A stretch of DNA of 6,889 nucleotides, taken from the NCBI GenBank assembly GCA_049587975.1, contig JBAVEY010000291.1:1-6889 (forward strand), given 5' to 3'. Position numbers and translations under genes: made by a program. The notes beneath the pieces are model-generated. The model ran no database searches, was not told the origin of the DNA, and saw nothing but the letters and a program-made list of their open reading frames with translations. The DNA comes from DASSJM01 sp049587975. GTDB lineage: Bacteria; Actinomycetota; UBA4738; HRBIN12. Numbering within the stretch: the first letter of the stretch is position 1; each line of letters begins with the position of its first letter. Of the stretch, positions 1-4,481 are shown in pieces.

Positions 1-471
1 GTCGCGTCCGGTCTTCGCGCGCATCAGCCGCGTCGCCTCGAGGGTCGCCTCGGTGCCCGAGTTGCAGAACCGCCACAGCGGGAGCGAGAAGCGATCCGCG
101 AGGTTCTCGCCGATCACGTCGAGGTGCTTGGTGGGTTGCGCGAAGTGGGTGCCCAGTCGCACCTGGCGTTCGATCGCCTCGACGATCGCCGGATGGGCAT
201 GGCCCACGACCATCGCGCCGTACCCCAGGTGGTAGTCGACGTATTCGTTGCCGTCGATGTCCCAGAGGTGGCTGCCGTCGCCGCGCTCGACGAAGATCGC
301 GTGCGGGGGCGAGGCCTGCCAGGATGACGCCACCCCGCCGGCCACGTGGCGCTCGGCCGTCGCGCGGTACTCGATCGAGGCGCGGTGCTTGGGCTCGAGT
401 TCGGCCTCTTGCTCCTCGATCAGACGGTCGACCCTGTCGAGGTCGATCTCGACCGACTCGCGAACCGCCAT
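1..471 (-). CDS. Class III PLP-dependent aminotransferase, N-terminal part (runs off the window)
   Basis: This is the first 157 residues of a class III (fold type I) aminotransferase, of the group that includes glutamate-1-semialdehyde aminomutase and related omega-aminotransferases. Visible landmarks are GDGSHLWDIDGNEYVDY (residues 65-80), the start of the cofactor domain; GYGAMVVGHAHPAIVEAI (83-100), the conserved Gly/His-Pro segment; and CNSGTEATLEATRLMRAKTGR (136-156), whose SGTEA loop binds the PLP phosphate in this family. The catalytic lysine lies beyond the window edge. The ATG at 471-469 is supported by a GGAGG-type ribosome binding site in the 12 bases upstream. Transcription probably starts at the promoter at 507-535 and may be controlled by the palindrome at 490-509. 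The substrate cannot be told from this fragment. Cysteine precedes Asn-Ser-Gly where many relatives have Val or another small residue. The family assignment is firm; a hemL role is not shown. Confidence 0.93.
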   Translation of the reverse strand, partial: MAVRESVEIDLDRVDRLIEEQEAELEPKHRASIEYRATAERHVAGGVASSWQASPPHAIFVERGDGSHLWDIDGNEYVDYHLGYGAMVVGHAHPAIVEAIERQVRLGTHFAQPTKHLDVIGENLADRFSLPLWRFCNSGTEATLEATRLMRAKTGRD

Positions 472-489
472 GCTGCGCCTCCTCGGAAG

Positions 490-509
490 GATTGAACGGC
501 CGTTCAATC
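490..509. promoter_or_regulatory. Perfect 20-bp palindrome, likely TetR-type operator
   Basis: The core ATTGAACGGCCGTTCAAT (491-508) is identical to its own reverse complement, and the flanking G490/C509 pair extends the symmetry to 20 bp. The shape (two abutting half-sites with TTGAACG/CGTTCAA) is like many TetR/AcrR-family operators in actinobacteria. It lies 18 bases upstream of the aminotransferase start codon and overlaps that gene's predicted -10 and transcription start, which suggests repression. The regulator gene is not in the window. A transcribed hairpin is an alternative, but a loopless perfect palindrome fits a dimeric DNA-binding protein better. Confidence 0.65.
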
Positions 510-535
510 ATGCCAGAGGCCGTTACGGTCGGCAA
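507..535 (-). promoter_or_regulatory. Probable sigma-70-type promoter of the aminotransferase gene
   Basis: Read on the minus strand, TTGCCG (535-530) and CATGAT (512-507) are separated by exactly 17 bases. The -10 is preceded by TGG, an extended -10 context. The predicted start, about 7 bases downstream, falls inside the palindrome at 490-509, so a protein bound there would block initiation. This is inferred from sequence only. Confidence 0.5.
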
Positions 536-554
536 GGGCTGAACGGGCCGCGGG

Positions 555-560
555 TACAAT
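555..560 (+). promoter_or_regulatory. Possible -10 box for tRNA-His
   Basis: TACAAT at 555-560 is a near-consensus -10 hexamer 14 bases upstream of the tRNA-His gene, the usual distance for a short-leader tRNA transcript. No convincing -35 hexamer is seen 16-18 bases upstream. It lies in the intergenic space shared with the divergent aminotransferase promoter. Confidence 0.4.
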
Positions 561-574
561 CGCGAACGGACGCG

Positions 575-648
575 GTGGCCGTAGCTCAAGTGGTCAGAGC
601 ACCAGGTTGTGGTCCTGGGGGTTGGGGGTTCGAGTCCCCTCGGTCACC
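575..648 (+). tRNA. tRNA-His (anticodon GTG)
   Basis: The sequence folds as a full cloverleaf. The acceptor stem is 575-581 with 641-647 (one G-T wobble), the D stem GCTC/GAGC, the anticodon stem CCAGG/CCTGG around loop TTGTGGT with anticodon GTG at 609-611, a 5-base variable loop, and the T arm 624-640 with TTCGAGT. G574 can supply the extra G-1 typical of tRNA-His, opposite discriminator C648. CCA is not encoded. A second tRNA gene follows 33 bases later. Confidence 0.95.
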
Positions 649-668
649 CGAAGCCCACGGGTCCGGTT

Positions 669-676
669 GCTAGACT
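669..676 (+). promoter_or_regulatory. Possible extended -10 for tRNA-Lys
   Basis: GC followed by TAGACT (671-676), with TG at 668-669, gives a TGnTAnnnT pattern 5 bases before the tRNA-Lys gene. There is no clear -35, and the spacing is short for a promoter. The tRNA may instead be co-transcribed with tRNA-His. Confidence 0.25.
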
Positions 677-681
677 GCGCC

Positions 682-755
682 GGGCCTCTAGCTCAATCTG
701 GCAGAGCAACGGACTCTTAATCCGCAGGTTCGGGGTTCGAATCCCCGGGGGCCCA
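682..755 (+). tRNA. tRNA-Lys (anticodon CTT), integration target of the adjacent element
   Basis: The cloverleaf is complete: acceptor stem GGGCCTC (682-688) with GGGGCCC (748-754), D stem GCTC/GAGC, anticodon stem 709-713/721-725 (the outermost A-C pair is mismatched), loop CTCTTAA with anticodon CTT at 716-718, T arm CGGGG-TTCGAAT-CCCCG (731-747), and discriminator A755. CCA is not encoded. The part from 708 to 755 is repeated in degenerate form at 2243-2290. A tyrosine-recombinase remnant begins 87 bases downstream on the opposite strand, which marks this tRNA as an attachment site. Confidence 0.95.
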
Positions 756-804
756 CTCATCTAGCTGGGGAAACGGACGCCGTCGATCCGACGAGAGGCC
801 GACC

Positions 805-825
805 TGGCCACAACTTGGCCACAAC
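805..825. repeat. Short tandem repeat TGGCCACAAC (2 copies)
   Basis: TGGCCACAAC occurs at 805-814 and again at 816-825, separated by one T. It lies just beyond the stop codon of the integrase remnant, between that gene and tRNA-Lys. It could be a recombinase arm-type site or a remnant of the original integrase tail. No function is demonstrated. Confidence 0.4.
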
Positions 826-841
826 GGCGATCGTTGCCCTT

Positions 842-1221
842 CTACCGGGGCCCTAGTGCCGCCTTGATCGCGTCCGCGGCCAGCGCTTGCATCGTCGGCA
901 TGACGTTGTTGATAGCGGTCGATCGTGAACGCGACGCTCGCGTGTCCCAGGGCCTCGGAGACGACCTTCCGGTGAACGCCAGCCTCAAGTAGACGTGTCG
1001 CGAACGCATGTCTCAGGTCGTGGAGCGGGGACGACGGCGGACGTCCCGCACATGTAGGAGGTCGCCGGAGGCGCCAAGTGTTCGTCCTCCGGAGGCGCGC
1101 AGACGAGCACGATGGCCGTCCGGTTGAGTTCCGGGACGAGAAAGGTCGACCGATCGAGGGCCGTTAGCGGGGCGAAGGCTTTGGGGAGAACCGCAGTCCG
1201 TGCCACTGGGCTCTTAGGCAT
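842..1221 (-). pseudogene. Tyrosine recombinase (phage-type integrase), C-terminal remnant with frameshifts
   Basis: Tyrosine recombinases cut and rejoin att sites in integration and excision. The best segment is encoded by 1025-912: HDLRHAFATRLLEAGVHR, then KVVSEALGHASVAFTIDRY. It contains the H-x-x-R box, the LGH box and the expected nucleophile Tyr (codon 914-912). After that Tyr the reading frame breaks. Seven bases (905-911) stand where six are expected, and one frame over the family-like tail VMPTMQALAADAIKAALGPR continues to a TAG at 844-842. Upstream, a third frame holds PKSPVARTAVLPKAF, like the segment found about 55 residues before HxxR in integrases; the spacing here fits, but this stretch is less certain. 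The N-terminal SAM-like and arm-binding domains are missing. The remnant is non-functional as it stands. Its position next to tRNA-Lys supports a former integrated element. Confidence 0.82.
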
Positions 1222-1297
1222 TCGACGTGAGGGCGGTGTAGACGCGACACGAGAGCCCGAAGCTGTCCTTGAGATGGGGCGCGATGGAGCCTGGGTG

Positions 1298-1987
1298 TCA
1301 GCCCCCAGGCGGTCGACTCCTCCTCGTGCGCACCCTGGACACCGCGACCGCCACGACCGTGACCAGATACAGCTGGCCTGCTAGACCCTCGATGGCCGCG
1401 AGCATCCGGGGCATCGGGTTCGCGGCGGTGAAGTCCCCGTACCCGACGGTTGAGAGCGTCACGTAGCTGAAGTAGGTGAAGTCCACGGGCTCCGCGGTCT
1501 CGGTCTGCGCGAAGAACGGCTCGTCGCTGATGACGGCGATCGTTGTGAACAGGGCGGCGAACGTCATCCCGATCAGCAGGTAGACGGAGAGCAGCCCCAG
1601 GATGGTTCGAGCGCTCACGGACGGCAGGTCCTCCACGATCCGCCGGACGAGCACGACGATCGCGGCCACCGGCAGGATCACGGCGACGACGGCTGTGATC
1701 GACTCTGCGGTCTTTGAATCGGACACGTGCCCGACGATCCCCAGGATCACCGCGATCGGAACGAGGACGATCGCCAGACGCCACGCCCGCCGCGGAGCCC
1801 GGGACACGAGGAACGCGAACAGCACCATGCCGCCCTGCACCGTGACTGCGACAACCTTGAGCCACGTCGTATTGGCGGCCGACAGGAGCATCGAAAGAAG
1901 GATGAGTAAGAACAGGGCGCCGTAGCGATCGTCCCAACGCGACGCCTCGGTGGTGATCTCCTCCTCGGCGCGTCCCTCGTCCACCAC
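1298..1987 (-). CDS. Potassium-channel-like membrane protein, six TM with one pore
   Basis: This 229-residue protein belongs to the Ion_trans_2 (two-TM pore) group. Six hydrophobic segments are visible at about residues 23-38, 42-61, 70-88, 97-114, 128-150 and 195-217. Between the last two is a re-entrant pore loop, YFSYVTLSTVGYGDF (172-186), with the potassium selectivity filter TVGYGD at 180-185. The likely role is passive potassium conduction across the cytoplasmic membrane. The fourth segment lacks the regular Arg/Lys array of a voltage sensor, and there is no C-terminal RCK/TrkA-N ligand domain, only a short basic tail (RVRTRRSRPPGG). The start is GTG at 1987-1985, or the next GTG codon; an in-frame TAG lies five codons upstream, so the protein cannot be much longer. 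No good ribosome binding site is seen. It is the only intact gene between tRNA-Lys and the tRNA-like repeat, so it appears to be cargo of the decayed element. Confidence 0.88.
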   Translation of the reverse strand: MVDEGRAEEEITTEASRWDDRYGALFLLILLSMLLSAANTTWLKVVAVTVQGGMVLFAFLVSRAPRRAWRLAIVLVPIAVILGIVGHVSDSKTAESITAVVAVILPVAAIVVLVRRIVEDLPSVSARTILGLLSVYLLIGMTFAALFTTIAVISDEPFFAQTETAEPVDFTYFSYVTLSTVGYGDFTAANPMPRMLAAIEGLAGQLYLVTVVAVAVSRVRTRRSRPPGG

Positions 1988-2064
1988 CCGCGAACCGTAC
2001 TACGGCGCCGACGCGCACCGGGAGCCCGCGCCGCACGGCGAACCCTCCGTCTAGGTGGTCGAGG

Positions 2065-2107
2065 CTTCCGCCGCAACACGAGAACCCCGATCCTGATCCG
2101 GCGGAAG
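2065..2107. repeat. 9-bp perfect inverted repeat
   Basis: CTTCCGCCG (2065-2073) and CGGCGGAAG (2099-2107) are exact reverse complements separated by 25 bases. The repeat lies 78 bases upstream of the channel gene start. It could form a hairpin or be a two-site operator. There is no T-rich tail to suggest a terminator. Confidence 0.4.
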
Positions 2108-2160
2108 GCGGTCGGAAGGGCACTGCTCGTCAACCCATCCGGCGCCGCGTTCCGCAGGTC

Positions 2161-2192
2161 CTCAGCGCAGCCCCTCAGCGCAGCCCCTCAGC
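2161..2192. repeat. 13-bp tandem repeat, about 2.5 copies
   Basis: CTCAGCGCAGCCC occurs at 2161-2173 and 2174-2186, followed by a partial copy CTCAGC at 2187-2192. The copies are identical, which suggests recent slippage. It is non-coding and sits inside the right end of the decayed element. Confidence 0.7.
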
Positions 2193-2242
2193 TCGCTTGG
2201 CGCCCTCCACGTACATCGACGGCATAACGCGGAACGATCGGA

Positions 2243-2290
2243 AACGGACCCTTACTCCGCAGGTTCAGGGTTAGAATCGCTGGGTCCCCA
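2243..2290 (+). repeat. Degenerate direct repeat of the tRNA-Lys 3' part (att-like site)
   Basis: Aligned without gaps at a constant offset of 1,535 bases, 40 of 48 positions match tRNA-Lys 708-755. The copy covers the anticodon stem-loop, variable loop, T arm and 3' acceptor strand up to the discriminator base. The CTT anticodon triplet is kept at 2251-2253, but the T-loop and T-stem are damaged (substitutions at 2273, 2279 and 2281), so it cannot work as a tRNA. No 5' tRNA half precedes it. It is best read as the remote att site left by tRNA integration, decaying because it is not under selection. Confidence 0.8.
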
Positions 2291-2559
2291 CCGATGAAGC
2301 CACTGGTCAGACCGTCGTCTCGGACCTGGCCGGATCCACCGTCGGACCCGTTGGCGGGGATGATGGGCGCCAGGTCCAGGCGTGGGCGGAAGCGTCGACG
2401 AGCCAGCAGCTTTGAAGCAGATCCGCTGCGTGTCCATCCGGGATCCGACGCTGGCAACCGCCGTCCCACCGTCGGTTCGTGAGATAGTTCCTTACCTCTC
2501 GACGGCCAGCGTCGACCCGTCGAGGACATGTACGCGCCAAGAGAGGGGGAGAGGATCGC
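2291..2559. other. Gene-free stretch upstream of the DUF6325 gene
   Basis: No supported gene is seen. The stretch runs from the att-like repeat to the DUF6325 start codon. It contains the inverted repeat at 2498-2524 and the ribosome binding site at 2545-2554. It should hold the promoter of the DUF6325-SHOCT operon, but no convincing -35/-10 pair could be picked. Confidence 0.5.
2498..2524 (+). promoter_or_regulatory. 8-bp inverted repeat in the leader of the DUF6325 gene
   Basis: CTCGACGG (2498-2505) and CCGTCGAG (2517-2524) are exact reverse complements around an 11-base loop. They lie 35 bases upstream of the DUF6325 start codon, so the repeat could be an operator or a 5'-leader hairpin. 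Confidence 0.4.
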
Positions 2560-2988
2560 ATGTCGATCGGTCCCGTGGAGTACATGATCGTCGCGTTCCC
2601 AGGCAACAGGTTCAAGGGCGAGATCGCCCCCGCCCTGAAGGAGCTCGTCGACGCCGGCACGCTCCGGATCATCGATCTCGCGTTCGTCATGAAGGACGCG
2701 CACGGCGCGGTCGTGACCGCCGAGCTCGGCGATCTCGACTCGGACGTGTACAAGGCGTTCGACGCGCTGTCGCCTGAGACGATGGGTCTGCTGAACGCCG
2801 AGGACCTCGCGGCGGCCGGTGAGGAGTTGGACCCGAACTCATCGGCAGCGCTCCTCGTTTGGGAGGACGTCTGGGCGACCAAGCTCCGTGACGCGATCGA
2901 GAACGCCGGCGGCGAGCTCCTGGATCTCGAGCGGGTACCGCACGAGGTCGTTCAGGCAGCAGTCGATTACGCGGAAGCCAACAAGTAG
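2560..2988 (+). CDS. DUF6325 family protein
   Basis: This 142-residue, largely acidic soluble protein has no signal peptide or membrane segment. It opens with MSIGPVEYMIVAFPGNRFKG, a start I recognise from the actinobacterial DUF6325 family, and has other family-like stretches: GTLRIIDLAFVMKD (33-46) and NSSAALLVWEDVWATKLRDA (93-112), followed by an alpha-helical end. No catalytic motif is visible and the biochemical role is unknown. The start is fixed by a strong purine-rich ribosome binding site (GGGGGAGAGG, 2545-2554) five bases before ATG. In actinobacteria such genes often sit next to a small SHOCT-domain gene, as here, with a 37-bp gap, so the two are probably co-transcribed. The stop codon lies inside a 20-bp tandem duplication that extends that gap. 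Confidence 0.88.
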   Translation: MSIGPVEYMIVAFPGNRFKGEIAPALKELVDAGTLRIIDLAFVMKDAHGAVVTAELGDLDSDVYKAFDALSPETMGLLNAEDLAAAGEELDPNSSAALLVWEDVWATKLRDAIENAGGELLDLERVPHEVVQAAVDYAEANK

Positions 2989-3013
2989 CGGAAGAAGCCA
3001 ACAAGTAGCGGAA
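2974..3013. repeat. Exact 20-bp tandem duplication across a stop codon
   Basis: The bases at 2974-2993 are repeated exactly at 2994-3013 (unit begins GAAGCCAACAAG and ends TAGCGGAA). The first copy encodes the last residues and stop of the DUF6325 protein; the second is intergenic. Identity is complete, which implies a recent slippage event. Confidence 0.9.
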
Positions 3014-3025
3014 AGGGAGTCCATC

Positions 3026-3328
3026 ATGCTCCGTGGGGGTCCGGGGATCGTGGGGATGGCGGCCAGAACGGCCGTTGTCGCGGGCACCGCAACAGCGGTG
3101 TCGGGACGTGTGGCGCGGCGGCAGCAGCGGAAGTTCGCGTCACAGGACGCCGCCTACGTGCAGCAACAGGCGTCGGCCGCCGAGACGGGCTATGCGCAGG
3201 CGGCCGCGGCGCCGGCGCCGGCCGGAGACCCCTCGGCCCAGATCCAGAGTCTGGCTCAGCTGCACGCTTCGGGGGCACTGACCGACGAGGAGTTCGCCGC
3301 GGCGAAGGCGAAGATCCTAGGGATCTAG
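3026..3328 (+). CDS. SHOCT-domain protein with N-terminal hydrophobic segment (SHOCT-1)
   Basis: This is a 100-residue protein. The N-terminus has an RGG triplet (3-5) and a small-residue-rich hydrophobic stretch IVGMAARTAVVAGTATAVSG (8-27) that could associate with the membrane, followed by a basic patch (RVARRQQRKF, 28-37). A Gln/Ala/Pro-rich linker (about 38-69) leads to a C-terminal SHOCT domain, IQSLAQLHASGALTDEEFAA (73-92) plus AKAKILGI. SHOCT domains are short helical pairs usually found at protein ends and thought to mediate oligomerisation; the exact role is unknown. The ATG at 3026 follows a GGGAG ribosome binding site at 3015-3019. A longer frame upstream overlaps the DUF6325 gene and is not used. 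It is likely in one operon with the DUF6325 gene. Its C-terminus is closely similar to the second SHOCT protein at 4482-4757. Confidence 0.9.
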   Translation: MLRGGPGIVGMAARTAVVAGTATAVSGRVARRQQRKFASQDAAYVQQQASAAETGYAQAAAAPAPAGDPSAQIQSLAQLHASGALTDEEFAAAKAKILGI

Positions 3329-3334
3329 ACAGCC

Positions 3335-3350
3335 GGGCGCCTTGGCGCCT
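3335..3350. terminator. Possible hairpin between convergent genes
   Basis: GGCGCC at 3336-3341 and 3344-3349 can form a five-pair GC stem with a tetraloop. It lies 7 bases after the SHOCT-1 stop and downstream of the convergent PRMT gene. There is no T-tract on either side, so intrinsic termination is uncertain. Confidence 0.3.
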
Positions 3351-3413
3351 GCCGATCGCTGCCACGTACGCGCCGAGTACGATCTGGATCCCCTTGAGTC
3401 GCCCCAGGCCGGC

Positions 3414-4400
3414 TCAGTCGTCGAACTCCTCCCAGACCGACTGCTCGTCGTGCTCCTCCCAGTCGGCGTCCGGCATCGCGATGGCCCAGCGCGTCCATGT
3501 CCCCATCGGCCGAGCCGGGGCGGTCCTGATCCTCGCGCGGACAACCGTGTCGGGGGCGAGCTCCACTGGTGAGCGCAGCGGGGCCGTCGTCATCCCCCAG
3601 TGCGTCGGCGGATCGCCCGGTCCCACCGAGAGCGACACGCCGGACGCGAGCTCGGCGCTGAACCACAGCGCGAGCGCGTTGGCCGTTCCGGGGTCGCGCA
3701 CCTGCAGCAGCGTTTCGGCTTCGTGGGGTGCTTCTGCCTGTTCGAGCGAGATACCGCCCGCGTCCGTGGTCCACAACCGGCCCGGCTCGGAGCGCATGTC
3801 AGCCTCCGTCAGGTGGCGGTACGTGCCGGAATAGATGATCTCGTTGAGCGTCATCTCCACGAGACCGTCGAGCCTGAGGCCGTAGGGGTCGTCTCGCAGG
3901 AATCCCACCGTCTCGCCGAGGTGGCGGTCGTGTACGAGCCCGGCCCACGCCGTGACCGAGTTGGGGATCATGGCGCCGCCCGGCTTGAGCCAGCGGTCGC
4001 GGGCGGCGATGACCGGGGCAAGCATCCCTTCGTCGATCCCGAACCCCCCGAGCCATTCCGAGACGATCACGTCGACACGTTCCGGGAGCTCGATGTCCAC
4101 GACGTCGCCGTGGAGCACCCGGACGATCTCCGCGACCCCGTTGGCGGAGGCCAGCTCTTGCGCGAGGACGGCGACCGTCGTCCGCTCCACCGCGTAGACG
4201 CGGGCGGCTCCCGCTCTCGCCGCGAACAGGCTCAGGATGCCGGTCCCCGCTCCGACGTCGAGCACGACGTCGCCCGGGCGCACGACCGAGTCGATCGCCC
4301 GCCGGAAGGCCTCGGTGCGAACGCGGTCGCAGATCATCGTGCGATGGACCTCGATCTCCGCGTATGTCGGGTCCGTGGGGTTCCGGATGGGGGTGCGCAC
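3414..4400 (-). CDS. Protein arginine methyltransferase (PRMT)-like SAM-dependent methyltransferase
   Basis: PRMTs transfer methyl groups from S-adenosylmethionine to arginine side chains. This 328-residue protein carries the PRMT-specific set, not only a generic Rossmann fold. It has YAEIEVHRTMICDRVRTEAF (13-32), matching the Y-x5-H-x2-M-x2-D-x-V-R-T entry motif of PRMTs; motif I VLDVGAGTGILSLFAARAGA (46-65); acidic E72 (VYAVE) for the SAM ribose; HGDVVDI (97-103); the double-E loop SEWLGGFGIDEGML with E115 and E124 nine residues apart, as in PRMT1; LKPGGAMIPN (138-147); and, in the beta-barrel, the THW loop at 266-268 (PPTHW). No dimerisation arm was identified by eye. The C-terminus is unusually acidic with two WEE units (DWEEHDEQSVWEEFDD). 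The GTG at 4400 lies just after the PRMT motif would be expected to start, and 7 bases after a TACAAT box, so the mRNA may be leaderless. The frame is open further upstream, but that part is Arg/Pro-rich and antisense to SHOCT-2. A ribosomal-protein or small-molecule methyltransferase is less likely, though no substrate is known. Confidence 0.87.
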   Translation of the reverse strand: MRTPIRNPTDPTYAEIEVHRTMICDRVRTEAFRRAIDSVVRPGDVVLDVGAGTGILSLFAARAGAARVYAVERTTVAVLAQELASANGVAEIVRVLHGDVVDIELPERVDVIVSEWLGGFGIDEGMLAPVIAARDRWLKPGGAMIPNSVTAWAGLVHDRHLGETVGFLRDDPYGLRLDGLVEMTLNEIIYSGTYRHLTEADMRSEPGRLWTTDAGGISLEQAEAPHEAETLLQVRDPGTANALALWFSAELASGVSLSVGPGDPPTHWGMTTAPLRSPVELAPDTVVRARIRTAPARPMGTWTRWAIAMPDADWEEHDEQSVWEEFDD

Positions 4401-4407
4401 GCCGCGT

Positions 4408-4413
4408 ATTGTA
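4408..4413 (-). promoter_or_regulatory. -10 box of a probable leaderless PRMT promoter
   Basis: On the minus strand TACAAT (4413-4408) lies 7 bases before the GTG start at 4400, the spacing expected if the transcript starts at the first base of the start codon. No Shine-Dalgarno sequence precedes that GTG. A good -35 is not obvious (CCGACA at 4439-4434 is 20 bases away). Leaderless genes are common in actinobacteria. Confidence 0.5.
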
Positions 4414-4466
4414 TGTTCACGGTGTACGTGGGCTGTCGGCAGACATGCCCCAGCCGTGGAGCGAAC

Positions 4467-4475
4467 GGGAGGGGG
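4467..4475 (+). promoter_or_regulatory. Strong ribosome binding site of SHOCT-2
   Basis: GGGAGGGGG ends six bases before the ATG at 4482. This fixes the start of SHOCT-2 and rejects the much longer open frame that runs through the antisense of the PRMT gene. Confidence 0.75.
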
Positions 4476-4481
4476 TTCTCC

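Larger units (their letters stand above)
1988..2242. other. Gene-free stretch upstream of the channel gene
   Basis: No convincing coding sequence is seen on either strand; the open frames here are out-of-frame extensions from the channel gene. The stretch holds an inverted repeat (2065-2107) and a 13-bp tandem repeat (2161-2192), and ends at the tRNA-like direct repeat. It should contain the channel promoter, but no clear hexamer pair is visible. Confidence 0.5.
756..2290. mobile_element. Decayed tRNA-Lys-integrated element (genomic islet)
   Basis: The element is bounded on the left by the intact 3' end of tRNA-Lys and on the right by a 48-bp degenerate copy of the same tRNA segment, in the same orientation and 1,535 bp away. 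It carries a tyrosine-recombinase pseudogene whose C-terminal end faces the tRNA, the usual arrangement for islands integrated in tRNA genes, and one intact gene for a potassium-channel-like protein. The recombinase lacks its N-terminal half and is frameshifted, so the element should be immobile. Most of an originally larger element has probably been deleted. Boundaries are inferred from the repeat. Confidence 0.72.

Noticed and set aside
248..673. Plus-strand open frame through the aminotransferase and tRNA-His
   Set aside because: It is antisense to the aminotransferase and reads through a tRNA gene, so it is not coding.
1164..2123. Long 319-codon open frame on the minus strand
   Set aside because: It overlaps the channel gene in another frame, is Arg/Gly/Asp-rich with no domain, and contains no membrane segments. 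The 229-residue channel frame has the TVGYGD filter.
2161..2192. CRISPR-like repeat
   Set aside because: The units are 13 bp with no spacers, only a simple tandem repeat. No cas genes are present.
2243..2290. A second functional tRNA-Lys
   Set aside because: The 5' half is absent and the T arm is mutated, so it cannot fold as a tRNA. It is treated as an att-like repeat.
2188..2703. Minus-strand open frame crossing the att-like repeat
   Set aside because: It is antisense to the DUF6325 gene and to the degenerate tRNA copy. No family is recognised.
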